A DNA stretch of 64,000 nt from an uncultured Paracoccaceae bacterium. Its GTDB lineage: Bacteria; Pseudomonadota; Alphaproteobacteria; Rhodobacterales; Rhodobacteraceae. The stretch lies in the NCBI GenBank assembly GCA_951812305.1, contig CATOSB010000004.1, forward strand, positions 992,001-1,056,000, written 5' to 3'. A program made the position numbers and the translations under genes. The notes under the pieces were generated by a model that saw only the letters and a program-made list of their open reading frames with translations, did no database searches and was not told the DNA's origin. The first letter of the stretch is position 1. Each line of letters begins with the position of its first letter. This document shows positions 29,506-37,772 of the stretch, piece after piece.

Positions 29506-30456
29506 TCAGTTCATCGCGGCGTCGACAACCGGTTTCCATGTCGCCTCGTTGGCGGCCATCCAGTCCGCGACGACCTGCTCAACAGACCCACCGTCCACGT
29601 CAATCGCTCCCATCATCGGCTGTTGGTCTTCGACCGCCAACTGATAGTTGGAAAGGATTTCATGCGCGGCAGGCCACTTTTCGGCCATGCCCGACCAGCC
29701 TGCCTTGAAAATCCGCGACGGCGCGAAATCGCAGTCATGGGTTGCGTTCGGGTTCGGGCCCCAGGAGGCATCGTTGAAGCAATCGTCATTGCCAACCGGC
29801 AGATCGACAAACTGCACGTCATAGGCCGACATCGCCCAGTGCGGTTGCCAGAACGTAATCAACAGCGGCGACTTTTTCTCGGTCGCGGCGCGTAGTTCGG
29901 TGATCAGCGCGCCTTCAGATCCGGCGGGGATCGCCTTGAACGGCAGGTCAAGACCGGTCATGCGGTCCGCACCCGGTGTTCCCCAATCAGCGGGATAATC
30001 GACCAGACGGCCCATCGGAATGGTCTCTGCGCTCGCAAAGTTCTGCGCGCATTCCTTCAGCGCCTCCCATGCGGGAAGGCCGGGGCAAAGTTCGGCGACA
30101 TGCGCCGGATAAGCGATGCCTTCCTTCGCATCGAGGCCCAGATCGCCAAGCTCGGTCACGCCACCCGCCTCGACATGCTTGGCGTAATCGTCACTGACGT
30201 TGGACGACCAGATTTCAAGTGCGGCGTGAAGGTCACCGTCTGACATCGCCTGATACATATTCATGTAACCGGCGGTCACATATTCGACCTTGTAACCTGC
30301 GGCTTCCAGCATCTGACCGGCGATATGGGTGCTGACATGCTGGCCCGTCCATTCGTTGATGGCCAGCTTGATCGGTTCATCGGTTGCGCCCATTTCTGCG
30401 GCCTGAACCGACCCCGCAAGCGCAAGGATACCGGCGCCTATGGCAAGTGATTTCAT
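29506..30456 (-). CDS. OpuAC/ProX-type quaternary-amine binding protein
   Basis: This 316-residue periplasmic receptor has a signal peptide (SLAIGAGILALAGSVQAAE). It carries the OpuAC-family aromatic residues that box trimethylammonium groups, for example INEWTGQHVSTHI, LEIWSSNVSDDY and ITFWQPHWAMSAYDVQFVDLP. CAGGGAGAAA precedes the ATG. It is divergent from the GlxA-type regulator by only about 50 bases, so the two share a control region. By analogy with the CaiX receptor of Pseudomonas, carnitine is a plausible ligand. Confidence 0.9.
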   Translation of the reverse strand: MKSLAIGAGILALAGSVQAAEMGATDEPIKLAINEWTGQHVSTHIAGQMLEAAGYKVEYVTAGYMNMYQAMSDGDLHAALEIWSSNVSDDYAKHVEAGGVTELGDLGLDAKEGIAYPAHVAELCPGLPAWEALKECAQNFASAETIPMGRLVDYPADWGTPGADRMTGLDLPFKAIPAGSEGALITELRAATEKKSPLLITFWQPHWAMSAYDVQFVDLPVGNDDCFNDASWGPNPNATHDCDFAPSRIFKAGWSGMAEKWPAAHEILSNYQLAVEDQQPMMGAIDVDGGSVEQVVADWMAANEATWKPVVDAAMN

Positions 30457-30506
30457 TGTTTTTCTCCCTGAAAATTCTCGAAGGCCTTTTGATCGTAACA
30501 GAATAG

Positions 30507-31598
30507 TTGCAGGAGGTTGGAGATAGTTTTACGAATTGTGGCCTGAAATTTAACCTGAATGGACGCGAATTGAATAAATTCAACGGGCCCTTCCACCTGC
30601 GGATCATCGTTGTGCCGAATTTCAACCTCGCCGCGACGATGGGATTCGTCGATCCGTTCCGGGCGGCGAATTATCTGGAAGGCATTTCGCATTTCACTTG
30701 GGAGTTCGTCTCCGATGCCGGCGGTGATGTCCGCGCAAGCAACGGCGCAAGCATTGCGACGAAACCACTGGGTTCCGCTTCTGATACGGCTGCGGATTTT
30801 CTGATCATTTCATCCAGCTGGACGCCGGAAGAATTTGGCACAGGCGCGGTGCTTTCCGCACTGCGTCAGGCAGCCCGGCGCAACGCGACCATCGGCGGAA
30901 TAGATACCGGCGCATTCCTGATCGCACGGGCCGGTCTGCTTAAAGGGCGAAAGGCAAGTGTGCATTACGAACATATCGATGCGTTTCAGGAGCTTTATCC
31001 GGGCACGGAAACCACCGAGAACCTGTTTGAATTTGACGGCAACCGGATCACCTGTTGCGGCGGGGCGGCATGTTTCGATTTTGCCCTTCATATCCTGCAA
31101 GGCCTGCACGGATCAGCCGTGGCCAATGCCGCCGCACGATATGTATTTCACCCCAAACTGCGCGAGCGGGGGACGCCGCAAAACCCAAGAGACGCAGAGC
31201 CACTGGGTTCGATGGTTCCGAAAGCCGTCCGGAACGCCATCAAGGCGATGGAGAAACATCTGGAAGACCCGCTTGCGATCTCTGAAATCTGCAAAATCGC
31301 CAACGTCTCCCATCGTCAACTGGATCGCCTGTTTGCCCAGCATCTGAAAAAGACGCCCGCGCTTTATTACCGCGACATCCGGCTTGATCGCGCGCGCGGT
31401 CTGGTGACGCAAACGACACTATCGATGGCGGAAATTGCGTTTGCCTCGGGGTTTTCCAGCCAGGTGCACTTTTCCCGCGCCTACAAGGACCGTTTCGGCT
31501 TGCCACCAATCAGGGACAGGATTGAGGGGCGCATCCCGTTTGAATTTCGGGCATGGCCCATGCATCGGGGAAAATTTGACAGAATTTCCGGCCAGTGA
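30507..31598 (+). CDS. GlxA/CdhR-type AraC-family regulator (DJ-1/PfpI plus HTH)
   Basis: The N-terminal DJ-1/PfpI-like domain (about 30-200, HLRIIVVPNFNLAATMGFVDPFRAANYL) is followed by a C-terminal AraC HTH pair (about 240-345, LAISEICKIANVSHRQLDRLFAQHL and MAEIAFASGFSSQVHFSRAYKDRFG). This architecture is shared with CdhR and GbdR, activators of carnitine and betaine catabolism. The start is uncertain: TTG at 30507 or a later TTG at 30570. Placed between the importer and the catabolic operon, it probably activates both. Confidence 0.88.
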   Translation: MQEVGDSFTNCGLKFNLNGRELNKFNGPFHLRIIVVPNFNLAATMGFVDPFRAANYLEGISHFTWEFVSDAGGDVRASNGASIATKPLGSASDTAADFLIISSSWTPEEFGTGAVLSALRQAARRNATIGGIDTGAFLIARAGLLKGRKASVHYEHIDAFQELYPGTETTENLFEFDGNRITCCGGAACFDFALHILQGLHGSAVANAAARYVFHPKLRERGTPQNPRDAEPLGSMVPKAVRNAIKAMEKHLEDPLAISEICKIANVSHRQLDRLFAQHLKKTPALYYRDIRLDRARGLVTQTTLSMAEIAFASGFSSQVHFSRAYKDRFGLPPIRDRIEGRIPFEFRAWPMHRGKFDRISGQ

Positions 31599-31694
31599 GG
31601 TAAAAATGGTGGCGGTTCATGTAATGCGTGTCGGCAGTCTAGGTACAATCCTGAGACGGTCAAAGACCGCGGCGATGCGCCACCCCTGCCAGAT

Positions 31695-32849
31695 ATGAGG
31701 ATGACCGTGACCGATATGCCGTCGACTGAAGAATTTCGCGCCATATCCAAAGGGTATGACCGCGACGCTTCGCGTTCCCTTTCGCTTCGCAAAGAAGCCT
31801 ATGTCGAGCCGGTCTGGCATAACGCGGATCTCGACGCGATCATCGCAAAGTCGTGGCAATGGGTCTGCCACGGCGAAAAACTGCGGGATGCCGGGTCTTA
31901 CATCACAATCGACATCGCCGGACAGCCGATTGCCGTGGTGCGGGACCGCGATGGTGTCCTGCGCGCATTCTACAATGTCTGCAAACACCGGGCGCATGAA
32001 TTGCTGTCTGGCGAGGGCAATATCACCCGCATCATGTGCCCCTATCACGCCTGGGTTTACAAACTCGACGGACAACTCGCGCGGGCACCTTACACTGAAA
32101 ACCTCGAAGGTTTTGACCTTCGGGATATCTGTCTGGATCAGGTGCAGGCAGAGGAATTCTGTGGCTTTGTGTTCGTCAATCTTGACCCCAAGGCAAAGCC
32201 GCTCCGCGAAGCGTCCGGCAATCTGGAAACCGAAATCCGCCACTGGGCGCCCGAAATCGAAAGCCTGACATTCGGCCACCGCCTGACTTATGACATCAAG
32301 TCGAACTGGAAGAACGTGGTCGACAATTTTCTGGAATGCTATCACTGCCCCACGGCGCACAAGGATTTCTGCGATCTTGTCGACATGGACACTTACAAGG
32401 TCACGACCCACGGGATTTATTCCAGCCATATGGCCGAGGCCGGGAAAGGTGCAAATACCGCTTATAACGTCTCAAACGCCACGGTCAGAACCCACGCGGT
32501 GTGGTGGCTTTGGCCGAATACCTGCCTGATGCGCTATCCGGGCCGCTCCAGCATGATCGTTATGAATGTCATTCCTGTTGGCCCCGACCGGACATTTGAA
32601 ACGTATGATTTCTTTCTGGAAACGCCGGAGCCCGACGAGATGGAACTGGATGCGATCCGATATATCGATGACGTGTTGCAGGTCGAGGATGTCGGACTGG
32701 TCGAAAGCGTGCAGCGCGGGATGAGCACACCTGCATTTACACAAGGGCGCATCGTCAATGACCCAGACGGATCCGGCAAATCGGAACATGCGGTGCATCA
32801 TTTTCATGGGCTCGTTCTTGATGCATATGCGCGGGCCGCTCCGGCATGA
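31695..32849 (+). CDS. Rieske non-haem iron oxygenase alpha subunit (quaternary-amine type)
   Basis: The Rieske [2Fe-2S] ligands are C96-x-H98 and C115-xx-H118 (NVCKHRAHEL, MCPYHAWVY). The mononuclear iron site is in NFLECYHCPTAH, with H217 and H222. The bridging residue is E214, where aromatic-ring dioxygenases usually have Asp; Glu is known in the carnitine and betaine oxygenases. The enzyme probably demethylates or cleaves a quaternary amine. No reductase gene is adjacent, so it needs an electron donor from elsewhere. Start may be ATG 31695 or GTG 31707. Its stop overlaps the next ATG. Confidence 0.88.
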   Translation: MRMTVTDMPSTEEFRAISKGYDRDASRSLSLRKEAYVEPVWHNADLDAIIAKSWQWVCHGEKLRDAGSYITIDIAGQPIAVVRDRDGVLRAFYNVCKHRAHELLSGEGNITRIMCPYHAWVYKLDGQLARAPYTENLEGFDLRDICLDQVQAEEFCGFVFVNLDPKAKPLREASGNLETEIRHWAPEIESLTFGHRLTYDIKSNWKNVVDNFLECYHCPTAHKDFCDLVDMDTYKVTTHGIYSSHMAEAGKGANTAYNVSNATVRTHAVWWLWPNTCLMRYPGRSSMIVMNVIPVGPDRTFETYDFFLETPEPDEMELDAIRYIDDVLQVEDVGLVESVQRGMSTPAFTQGRIVNDPDGSGKSEHAVHHFHGLVLDAYARAAPA

Positions 32850-33637
32850 TGTTGTCTGGAAAAGTGGCAGTGGTCACCGGCGGGCGCGGCGGGATCGGGC
32901 GCGCCATCGTGGCCCGGTTCCTGCGGGAAGGGGCGGATGTTTATGCCGCCGATTTGAGCGAAAGCGGATCGCTCTCCGCGCCTGACAGCGCGTCTCGCTA
33001 TCTGCCGCTGGACGTAAGCGACGAGGGGTCGGTTCAGGCGGCAATTGATGTGGTGCGCACGGAGGCGGGCAAGCTCGACATCCTTGTGAACGCCGCCGGG
33101 ATCGAGATTGAGAAGACCATCGAAGACACGACGCTGGAAGAATGGAACCGGTCGTTTGCGGTGAATGTAACCGGCACATTTCTGACGTCGAAACATGCGC
33201 TGCCATTGATGCGCGCGGCGGCAGGCGGCGACACCACTGCGTCGATCATCAATTTCGGGTCCTATGACGGTTTCATCGCAGATCCGGGCCTCGCCGCCTA
33301 TTGCGCGACAAAGGGCGCGGTACATGGGCTGACCCGTGCGATGGCTTGCGATCACGGGCCGGAAGGCATTCGTGTCAATGCAATCTGCCCCGGTTACATC
33401 GACACGCCGATGTTGCAGAGTTTTTTCACCGGAGACGGTTCCGGTGCGGGCGGCAAAAGCATCGAACAACTTCAGCAGGCAGTGCGCGACGTGCATCCCA
33501 TGCGCCGCTATGGCACGCCGGAAGATATCGCCAACCTTGTTAACTGGCTGGCCTCTGATGAAGCGCGCTATGCCAGTGGGCAGCTCTGGGTTCTGGATGG
33601 CGGGTTGTCGGCACAGGTTCAGCAGATGAGACTTTGA
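32846..33637 (+). CDS. SDR-family oxidoreductase
   Basis: This is a 263-residue short-chain dehydrogenase with TGGRGGIGRAIVARF (NAD(P) fold), NAAG and the catalytic YCATKGAVHGLTRAM (Tyr-xxx-Lys). It overlaps the Rieske gene by 4 bp and the following small gene by TGATG, so it belongs to the same operon. An unusual 18-residue stretch (FFTGDGSGAGGKSIEQLQ) lies before the C-terminus. The substrate is likely a hydroxy-amine or hydroxyacid intermediate of the pathway, but this is inference. Confidence 0.88.
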   Translation: MMLSGKVAVVTGGRGGIGRAIVARFLREGADVYAADLSESGSLSAPDSASRYLPLDVSDEGSVQAAIDVVRTEAGKLDILVNAAGIEIEKTIEDTTLEEWNRSFAVNVTGTFLTSKHALPLMRAAAGGDTTASIINFGSYDGFIADPGLAAYCATKGAVHGLTRAMACDHGPEGIRVNAICPGYIDTPMLQSFFTGDGSGAGGKSIEQLQQAVRDVHPMRRYGTPEDIANLVNWLASDEARYASGQLWVLDGGLSAQVQQMRL

Positions 33638-34095
33638 TGGCAGACCTTACACGATACAACGCGAAATCGGGCCGGTTGGAGCCGGTATTCACTATCGAGG
33701 TGCAGACCTTGATGGAAGATACCGACCGAATCCTCGATGAAATCCTGAAGGTGCATCCGCTGGGTTATGGCAATTACCGCCGCAATGCGTCGATTTCCGC
33801 GGAGGGCCGCGAAACCGCGCGGCCAAATCCTGGCTCAACCACCACCACCCATGTCCAGGGGTTCGAGGCTGGTTCGACCGAGACTTTTCCAATGGTGGAA
33901 CTGAAAATCTCTATCGAGCGCGACCCGGATGTTCTGGCCAAGGTCATGGACGCCATCATCGCGGTGCATCACTATGAAGAGCCGGTGATTTTCGTGCGCG
34001 AGGACTGGGTCAGCCGCGCGAATTACGACCCGAATTCCGACAACCCGCACCGCTGGTGGAACAACGGGCGCGGTCTGCCGGAACGGCTGGAGTAA
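33637..34095 (+). CDS. Small CutA/NIF3-like protein of unknown function
   Basis: This is a 152-residue protein without a firm family assignment. The C-terminal half contains VMDAIIAVHHYEEPVIFVREDWVS, resembling the H-P-Y-E-E-P segment of CutA and of the NIF3 insertion domain, which form trimers. The N-terminal half has PLGYGNYRRNASIS and a threonine-rich loop. The frame opens at TTG 33634, but the ATG at 33637 overlaps the preceding stop (TGATG). It lies between an SDR and the BKACE gene and is probably a pathway component. Confidence 0.75.
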   Translation: MADLTRYNAKSGRLEPVFTIEVQTLMEDTDRILDEILKVHPLGYGNYRRNASISAEGRETARPNPGSTTTTHVQGFEAGSTETFPMVELKISIERDPDVLAKVMDAIIAVHHYEEPVIFVREDWVSRANYDPNSDNPHRWWNNGRGLPERLE

Positions 34096-34100
34096 GCGAA

Positions 34101-35033
34101 TTGCCAAAACCCGTCATCATCACCTGCGCGCCCACCGGCGGTATCCACACGCCAACCATGTCGGACCATTTGCCGATCACACCCGATCAGATCGCGCGGG
34201 CCAGCATCGAGGCCGCCGAGGCCGGGGCGTCGATCATCCACCTGCACGCCCGCGACCCCGAAACCGGCAAGCCCGACCCGAGCCCCGATCTGTTCATGCA
34301 GTTCCTGCCGCGCATCAAGCAATCAACCGGCGCGGTGGTGAATGTCTCCACCGGTGGCGGTTTGGGCATGACGATGGACGAACGCCTTCGCGCCGCTACC
34401 ACCGCCAGCCCGGAAATGGCGAGCCTGAATATGGGCAGCATGAATTTCGGCATCTTCCCTCTTTTGGACAAATACGACACCTGGAAACATGACTGGGAAC
34501 CGGAATTCCTGGCCATGACGCGCGATTTCATCTTCCCGAACACATTTGCCACCATCGAATATGCGCTGACGGAATTGGGCGAGAAGCACAGCACGAAGTT
34601 CGAGTTCGAATGTTACGATCTGGGCCATCTTTATAACGTTAAATGGTTCGTCGATAAGGGGCTGATCAAACCGCCATTCTTCATTCAGTTCGTTCTTGGC
34701 ATTCTTGGCGGCGCCGGGGCCGATCTGGAGAACCTCCAGCACCTGCACCGAATGGCCGATAAGCTGTTCGGCGCAGAAAGTTACGAATGGTCGGTGCTTG
34801 GCGCGGGACGTCACCAGATGCCATTGGCGACGCAGGCTGCGCTGATGGGTGGCAATCTGCGCGTCGGGCTGGAGGACAGCCTGTTTATCGAGCGCGGCGA
34901 GTTAGCGGTCTCCAACGCCCAGCAGGTCGAAAAGGTCCGCGCCATCGTCGAAAATCTTGGCCGCACGGTGGCAACGCCGGACGAAGCCCGCGAAAGGCTG
35001 GGATTGAAGGGCGGTGACAGGGTGGCGTTCTGA
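34101..35033 (+). CDS. Beta-keto acid cleavage enzyme (BKACE, DUF849)
   Basis: BKACE enzymes use zinc and acetyl-CoA to exchange acyl groups with a beta-keto acid. Zinc-ligand motif HLHARDPETGKP and the N-terminal ITCAPTGG are present, and the 310-residue length is usual. The frame is open from 34056, but the TTG at 34101, eight bases after GGAG, gives the proper start LPKPVIITCAPTGG. Next to a carnitine dehydrogenase, the likely substrate is 3-dehydrocarnitine, giving acetoacetate and betainyl-CoA as shown for CdhC-type enzymes. The substrate is inferred. Confidence 0.9.
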   Translation: MPKPVIITCAPTGGIHTPTMSDHLPITPDQIARASIEAAEAGASIIHLHARDPETGKPDPSPDLFMQFLPRIKQSTGAVVNVSTGGGLGMTMDERLRAATTASPEMASLNMGSMNFGIFPLLDKYDTWKHDWEPEFLAMTRDFIFPNTFATIEYALTELGEKHSTKFEFECYDLGHLYNVKWFVDKGLIKPPFFIQFVLGILGGAGADLENLQHLHRMADKLFGAESYEWSVLGAGRHQMPLATQAALMGGNLRVGLEDSLFIERGELAVSNAQQVEKVRAIVENLGRTVATPDEARERLGLKGGDRVAF

Positions 35034-35034
35034 G

Positions 35035-35796
35035 ATGGGCAGTGATCTGAGCGAACAAGTAGCTATCGTGACTGGCGGCAGCCGGGGGATTGGCCGCGCC
35101 ATTGTCGCGCGGTTGGCGACCGACGGCTACAACGTTCTGACCTGCGGTCGCGGCGTGCGGCCTGACGATCTGCCACCGGGCGTGGTTTGGGAAACGGCAG
35201 ACGTATCTTTGGTCGGTGCCGCCCAGCGGTTGATTGATGCGGCCAATCGCGCCTTTGGGCGTGTCACTCATCTGGTCAACAACGCCGGAGTTCAGGTCGA
35301 AAAGACCGTCGCCGACAGTGAAGAGGCCGATTTTGATCTGGTGATGAACGTCAACTGCAAGGGCGTGTTCAATATGTGCCATGCGGCGCTGGTGGATATG
35401 ACGCAGCATGGCGGCAACATCATCAATATCGGGTCCATTTCTGGTAAGGCGGCAGACCCCTCAATCGCGCTCTACAATGCGTCCAAGGCATGGGTGCACG
35501 GGCTGACACGGTCGATTGCCGTCGATCACGGGCCAAAGGTGCGCTGCAATGCCATACGCCCGGGCTGGATCATGACGGACATGGCCGAGGACGCCTTTGC
35601 GCTGGCCGATGACCCGGCGCGTGCCAAGGCGGATGGACTTGCGCGCCACCCGGTCGGTCGATTTGGCGCGCCGCAGGACATCGCGAATGCGGTTGCATGG
35701 CTGGCATCCGACCAGTCTGCTTTTCTGAACGGCGAATGTATCACGGTCGATGGCGGCATGACGGCGGCGTCACCACTTAATCCGAGGCTATTCTGA
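35035..35796 (+). CDS. SDR-family oxidoreductase
   Basis: This 253-residue short-chain dehydrogenase has TGGSRGIGRAIVARL, NNAG and YNASKAWVHGLTRSI (catalytic Tyr/Lys). The ATG at 35035 lies one base after the BKACE stop; the longer frame from 35014 would overlap it. The stop overlaps the next start (TGATG). It is the second SDR in the operon, so two alcohol or carbonyl steps, or two substrate stereoisomers, may be handled. Confidence 0.88.
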   Translation: MGSDLSEQVAIVTGGSRGIGRAIVARLATDGYNVLTCGRGVRPDDLPPGVVWETADVSLVGAAQRLIDAANRAFGRVTHLVNNAGVQVEKTVADSEEADFDLVMNVNCKGVFNMCHAALVDMTQHGGNIINIGSISGKAADPSIALYNASKAWVHGLTRSIAVDHGPKVRCNAIRPGWIMTDMAEDAFALADDPARAKADGLARHPVGRFGAPQDIANAVAWLASDQSAFLNGECITVDGGMTAASPLNPRLF

Positions 35797-36722
35797 TGGA
35801 CTTTGACCATACCGCGGTTCTTGGCGCTGGCGTGATCGGTGCCAGCTGGACCGCGCTGTTTCTCGCCTCTGGCAGGTCGGTCGCCGTCTTCGACCCCGCG
35901 CCGGACGCTGAAAAAACCGTACGCGATTATATCGAAACCGCGTGGCCGACGCTGACCGAACTTGGCCTGACGTCGAACGGAACGCCGGATGCCGTCAGTT
36001 TCCACGACAGCGCGGCAGACGCGGTTGCCGGTGCCAAATTCGTGCAGGAAAACGTGCCGGAACGTCTTCCGATCAAACACGCAACTTACGGCGAGATTGA
36101 ACCGGTGCTCGACGCCGGCGCTATCGTGGCGAGTTCGGCCTCGGGCCTGATGCTGAGCCAGATGCAGGAAGGCTGGTCCGACCCATCGCGCTTTGTGCTC
36201 GGCCACCCGTTCAACCCGCCGCATCTGATCCCGTTGGTCGAGGTCACCGGGAATGAGCGGACCGCAACTGGCGTGATTGCCGACGCGAGGCGGTTTTATG
36301 AGGCGGTTGGCAAAGTTACGATCCGCTTGAACAAGGAAGCCTCCGGTCATGTCGCCAATCGGCTGCAGGCCGCGCTCTGGCGCGAGGCGATTCATCTGGT
36401 CGTTGAAGGCGTCGCCAGTGTTGAGGACGTGGACAAGGCGATGTGGGCTGGACCGGGCCTAAGATGGGCGGCGATGGGGCCAACCATGCTGTTCAACCTT
36501 GGCGCGGGCGATGGCGGGCTGGCCGCCTTTTGCGACCATTTCAAAGACACGTTCAACACCTGGTGGGATGATATGGGCAAGCCCTATATCGACAAAGAAA
36601 TCACCGCACAGATCGTGGCCGGGGTTATGGAAGAGGCGCGGGGTCAGCCAGTTGCCGAGCTTTCTGCGAAACGTGACGCCCTGTTGCTTGCCATTCAGAA
36701 AGCGACAGCGGATCTGCGATAG
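35796..36722 (+). CDS. lcdH: L-carnitine dehydrogenase-like 3-hydroxyacyl dehydrogenase
   Basis: The 308-residue enzyme has an N-terminal NAD fold (AVLGAGVIGASWTALFLASG) and the 3-hydroxyacyl-CoA dehydrogenase core, including FVQENVPERL, SSASGLMLSQ and GHPFNPPHLIPLVEV. Length and neighbours (BKACE, quaternary-amine importer, CdhR-like regulator) point to oxidation of L-carnitine to 3-dehydrocarnitine. It lacks the C-terminal thioesterase domain that some fused versions carry, and no separate thioesterase is seen. It ends the plus-strand operon. Confidence 0.85.
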   Translation: MDFDHTAVLGAGVIGASWTALFLASGRSVAVFDPAPDAEKTVRDYIETAWPTLTELGLTSNGTPDAVSFHDSAADAVAGAKFVQENVPERLPIKHATYGEIEPVLDAGAIVASSASGLMLSQMQEGWSDPSRFVLGHPFNPPHLIPLVEVTGNERTATGVIADARRFYEAVGKVTIRLNKEASGHVANRLQAALWREAIHLVVEGVASVEDVDKAMWAGPGLRWAAMGPTMLFNLGAGDGGLAAFCDHFKDTFNTWWDDMGKPYIDKEITAQIVAGVMEEARGQPVAELSAKRDALLLAIQKATADLR

Positions 36723-36794
36723 CACGCGATGACGGAACTTCCGCCTGCGCTCCCGCTATTTGAGAATCCGCCGTCCAAAACCGGGAAACCATCA

Positions 36795-37553
36795 TCAGTA
36801 AGTCGCCCGCCCACCGGACAGGTCAAACACCGCACCGGTGGTATAGGAGCATTCCTCTGAGCACATCCAGCCGACCATATTCGCAATTTCCTCGACTGTA
36901 CCTGCGCGGCCCATCGGAATTTTTGACAGCATGTAATCCAACTGCTCCTGACTCACATCCTGCAGCATCTCGGTCATGATCACGGCGGGGCAGATGACAT
37001 TGACCCGGATGTTGGATGTCGCGAGTTCTTTGCCCAGCGACTTGGTCAACCCGATGACTGCCGCCTTGGAGACGGAATATGCGCTGGCATTGGGATTGCC
37101 ATCCTTGCCGGCCATCGACGAGATATTGGCGATACGGCCATAGTCGGATTTCTGCATGATCGGCACAATCGCGCGGCAGGTGTGGAATATGCCATTGAGG
37201 TTCACATCCATCACTGCGTTCCAGGTCTTCAAAGGATATTCTGTCAGCGGCACGTTTACGCCCGCGATACCGGCTGCATTCACCAGTATTTCAATTCCGC
37301 CGAGGACATCAGCCGCTTCATTTGCTGCCGCTTCAACGCTTTCATAGCTGGACACGTCGACCGCTTGCGACATGACCCGCCCAAGCGGCGACAGAAGGGA
37401 CTGCGCGTCAGCGAGCGTTTCTTCTGAAATATCCCACAATGCAACAGACGCGCCACCTTCCAGAAACCGCTTTGCCATTGCAAAACCCATGCCGCGACCG
37501 CCACCAGTAATAACTGCGCGCCGACCGTCGAAATTAGGTGGATTGGTCATCAT
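36795..37553 (-). CDS. SDR-family oxidoreductase
   Basis: This 252-residue short-chain dehydrogenase carries TGGGRGMGFAMAKRF, NAAG and YSVSKAAVIGLTKSL. It is convergent with the carnitine operon. It lies downstream of a TRAP binding protein on the minus strand, after a 219-base gap, and probably belongs with that gene and the interrupted GntR gene. The closest common annotation would be a 3-oxoacyl-ACP-reductase-like SDR. Substrate unknown. Confidence 0.88.
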   Translation of the reverse strand: MMTNPPNFDGRRAVITGGGRGMGFAMAKRFLEGGASVALWDISEETLADAQSLLSPLGRVMSQAVDVSSYESVEAAANEAADVLGGIEILVNAAGIAGVNVPLTEYPLKTWNAVMDVNLNGIFHTCRAIVPIMQKSDYGRIANISSMAGKDGNPNASAYSVSKAAVIGLTKSLGKELATSNIRVNVICPAVIMTEMLQDVSQEQLDYMLSKIPMGRAGTVEEIANMVGWMCSEECSYTTGAVFDLSGGRATY

Positions 37554-37772
37554 CTCTCCTGGTTTGCGATCATGGTTCCGCTTGACGTGCCGGTCGATTA
37601 ATTATCAGCCGCCGATCTTTGTTTCGAAGTTCGATGTAACAAACGCCATCGTCAACTGAAATGACGCCGCGCGCTTCAGACACGGTCGGCGCGGGTGAAT
37701 GCTGTTGGGAACGGAGGATTTAAAGGAGTGCGCCCCCGCCAAAACGCAAGGCAGGGGGCGCATCCAGGGAGG

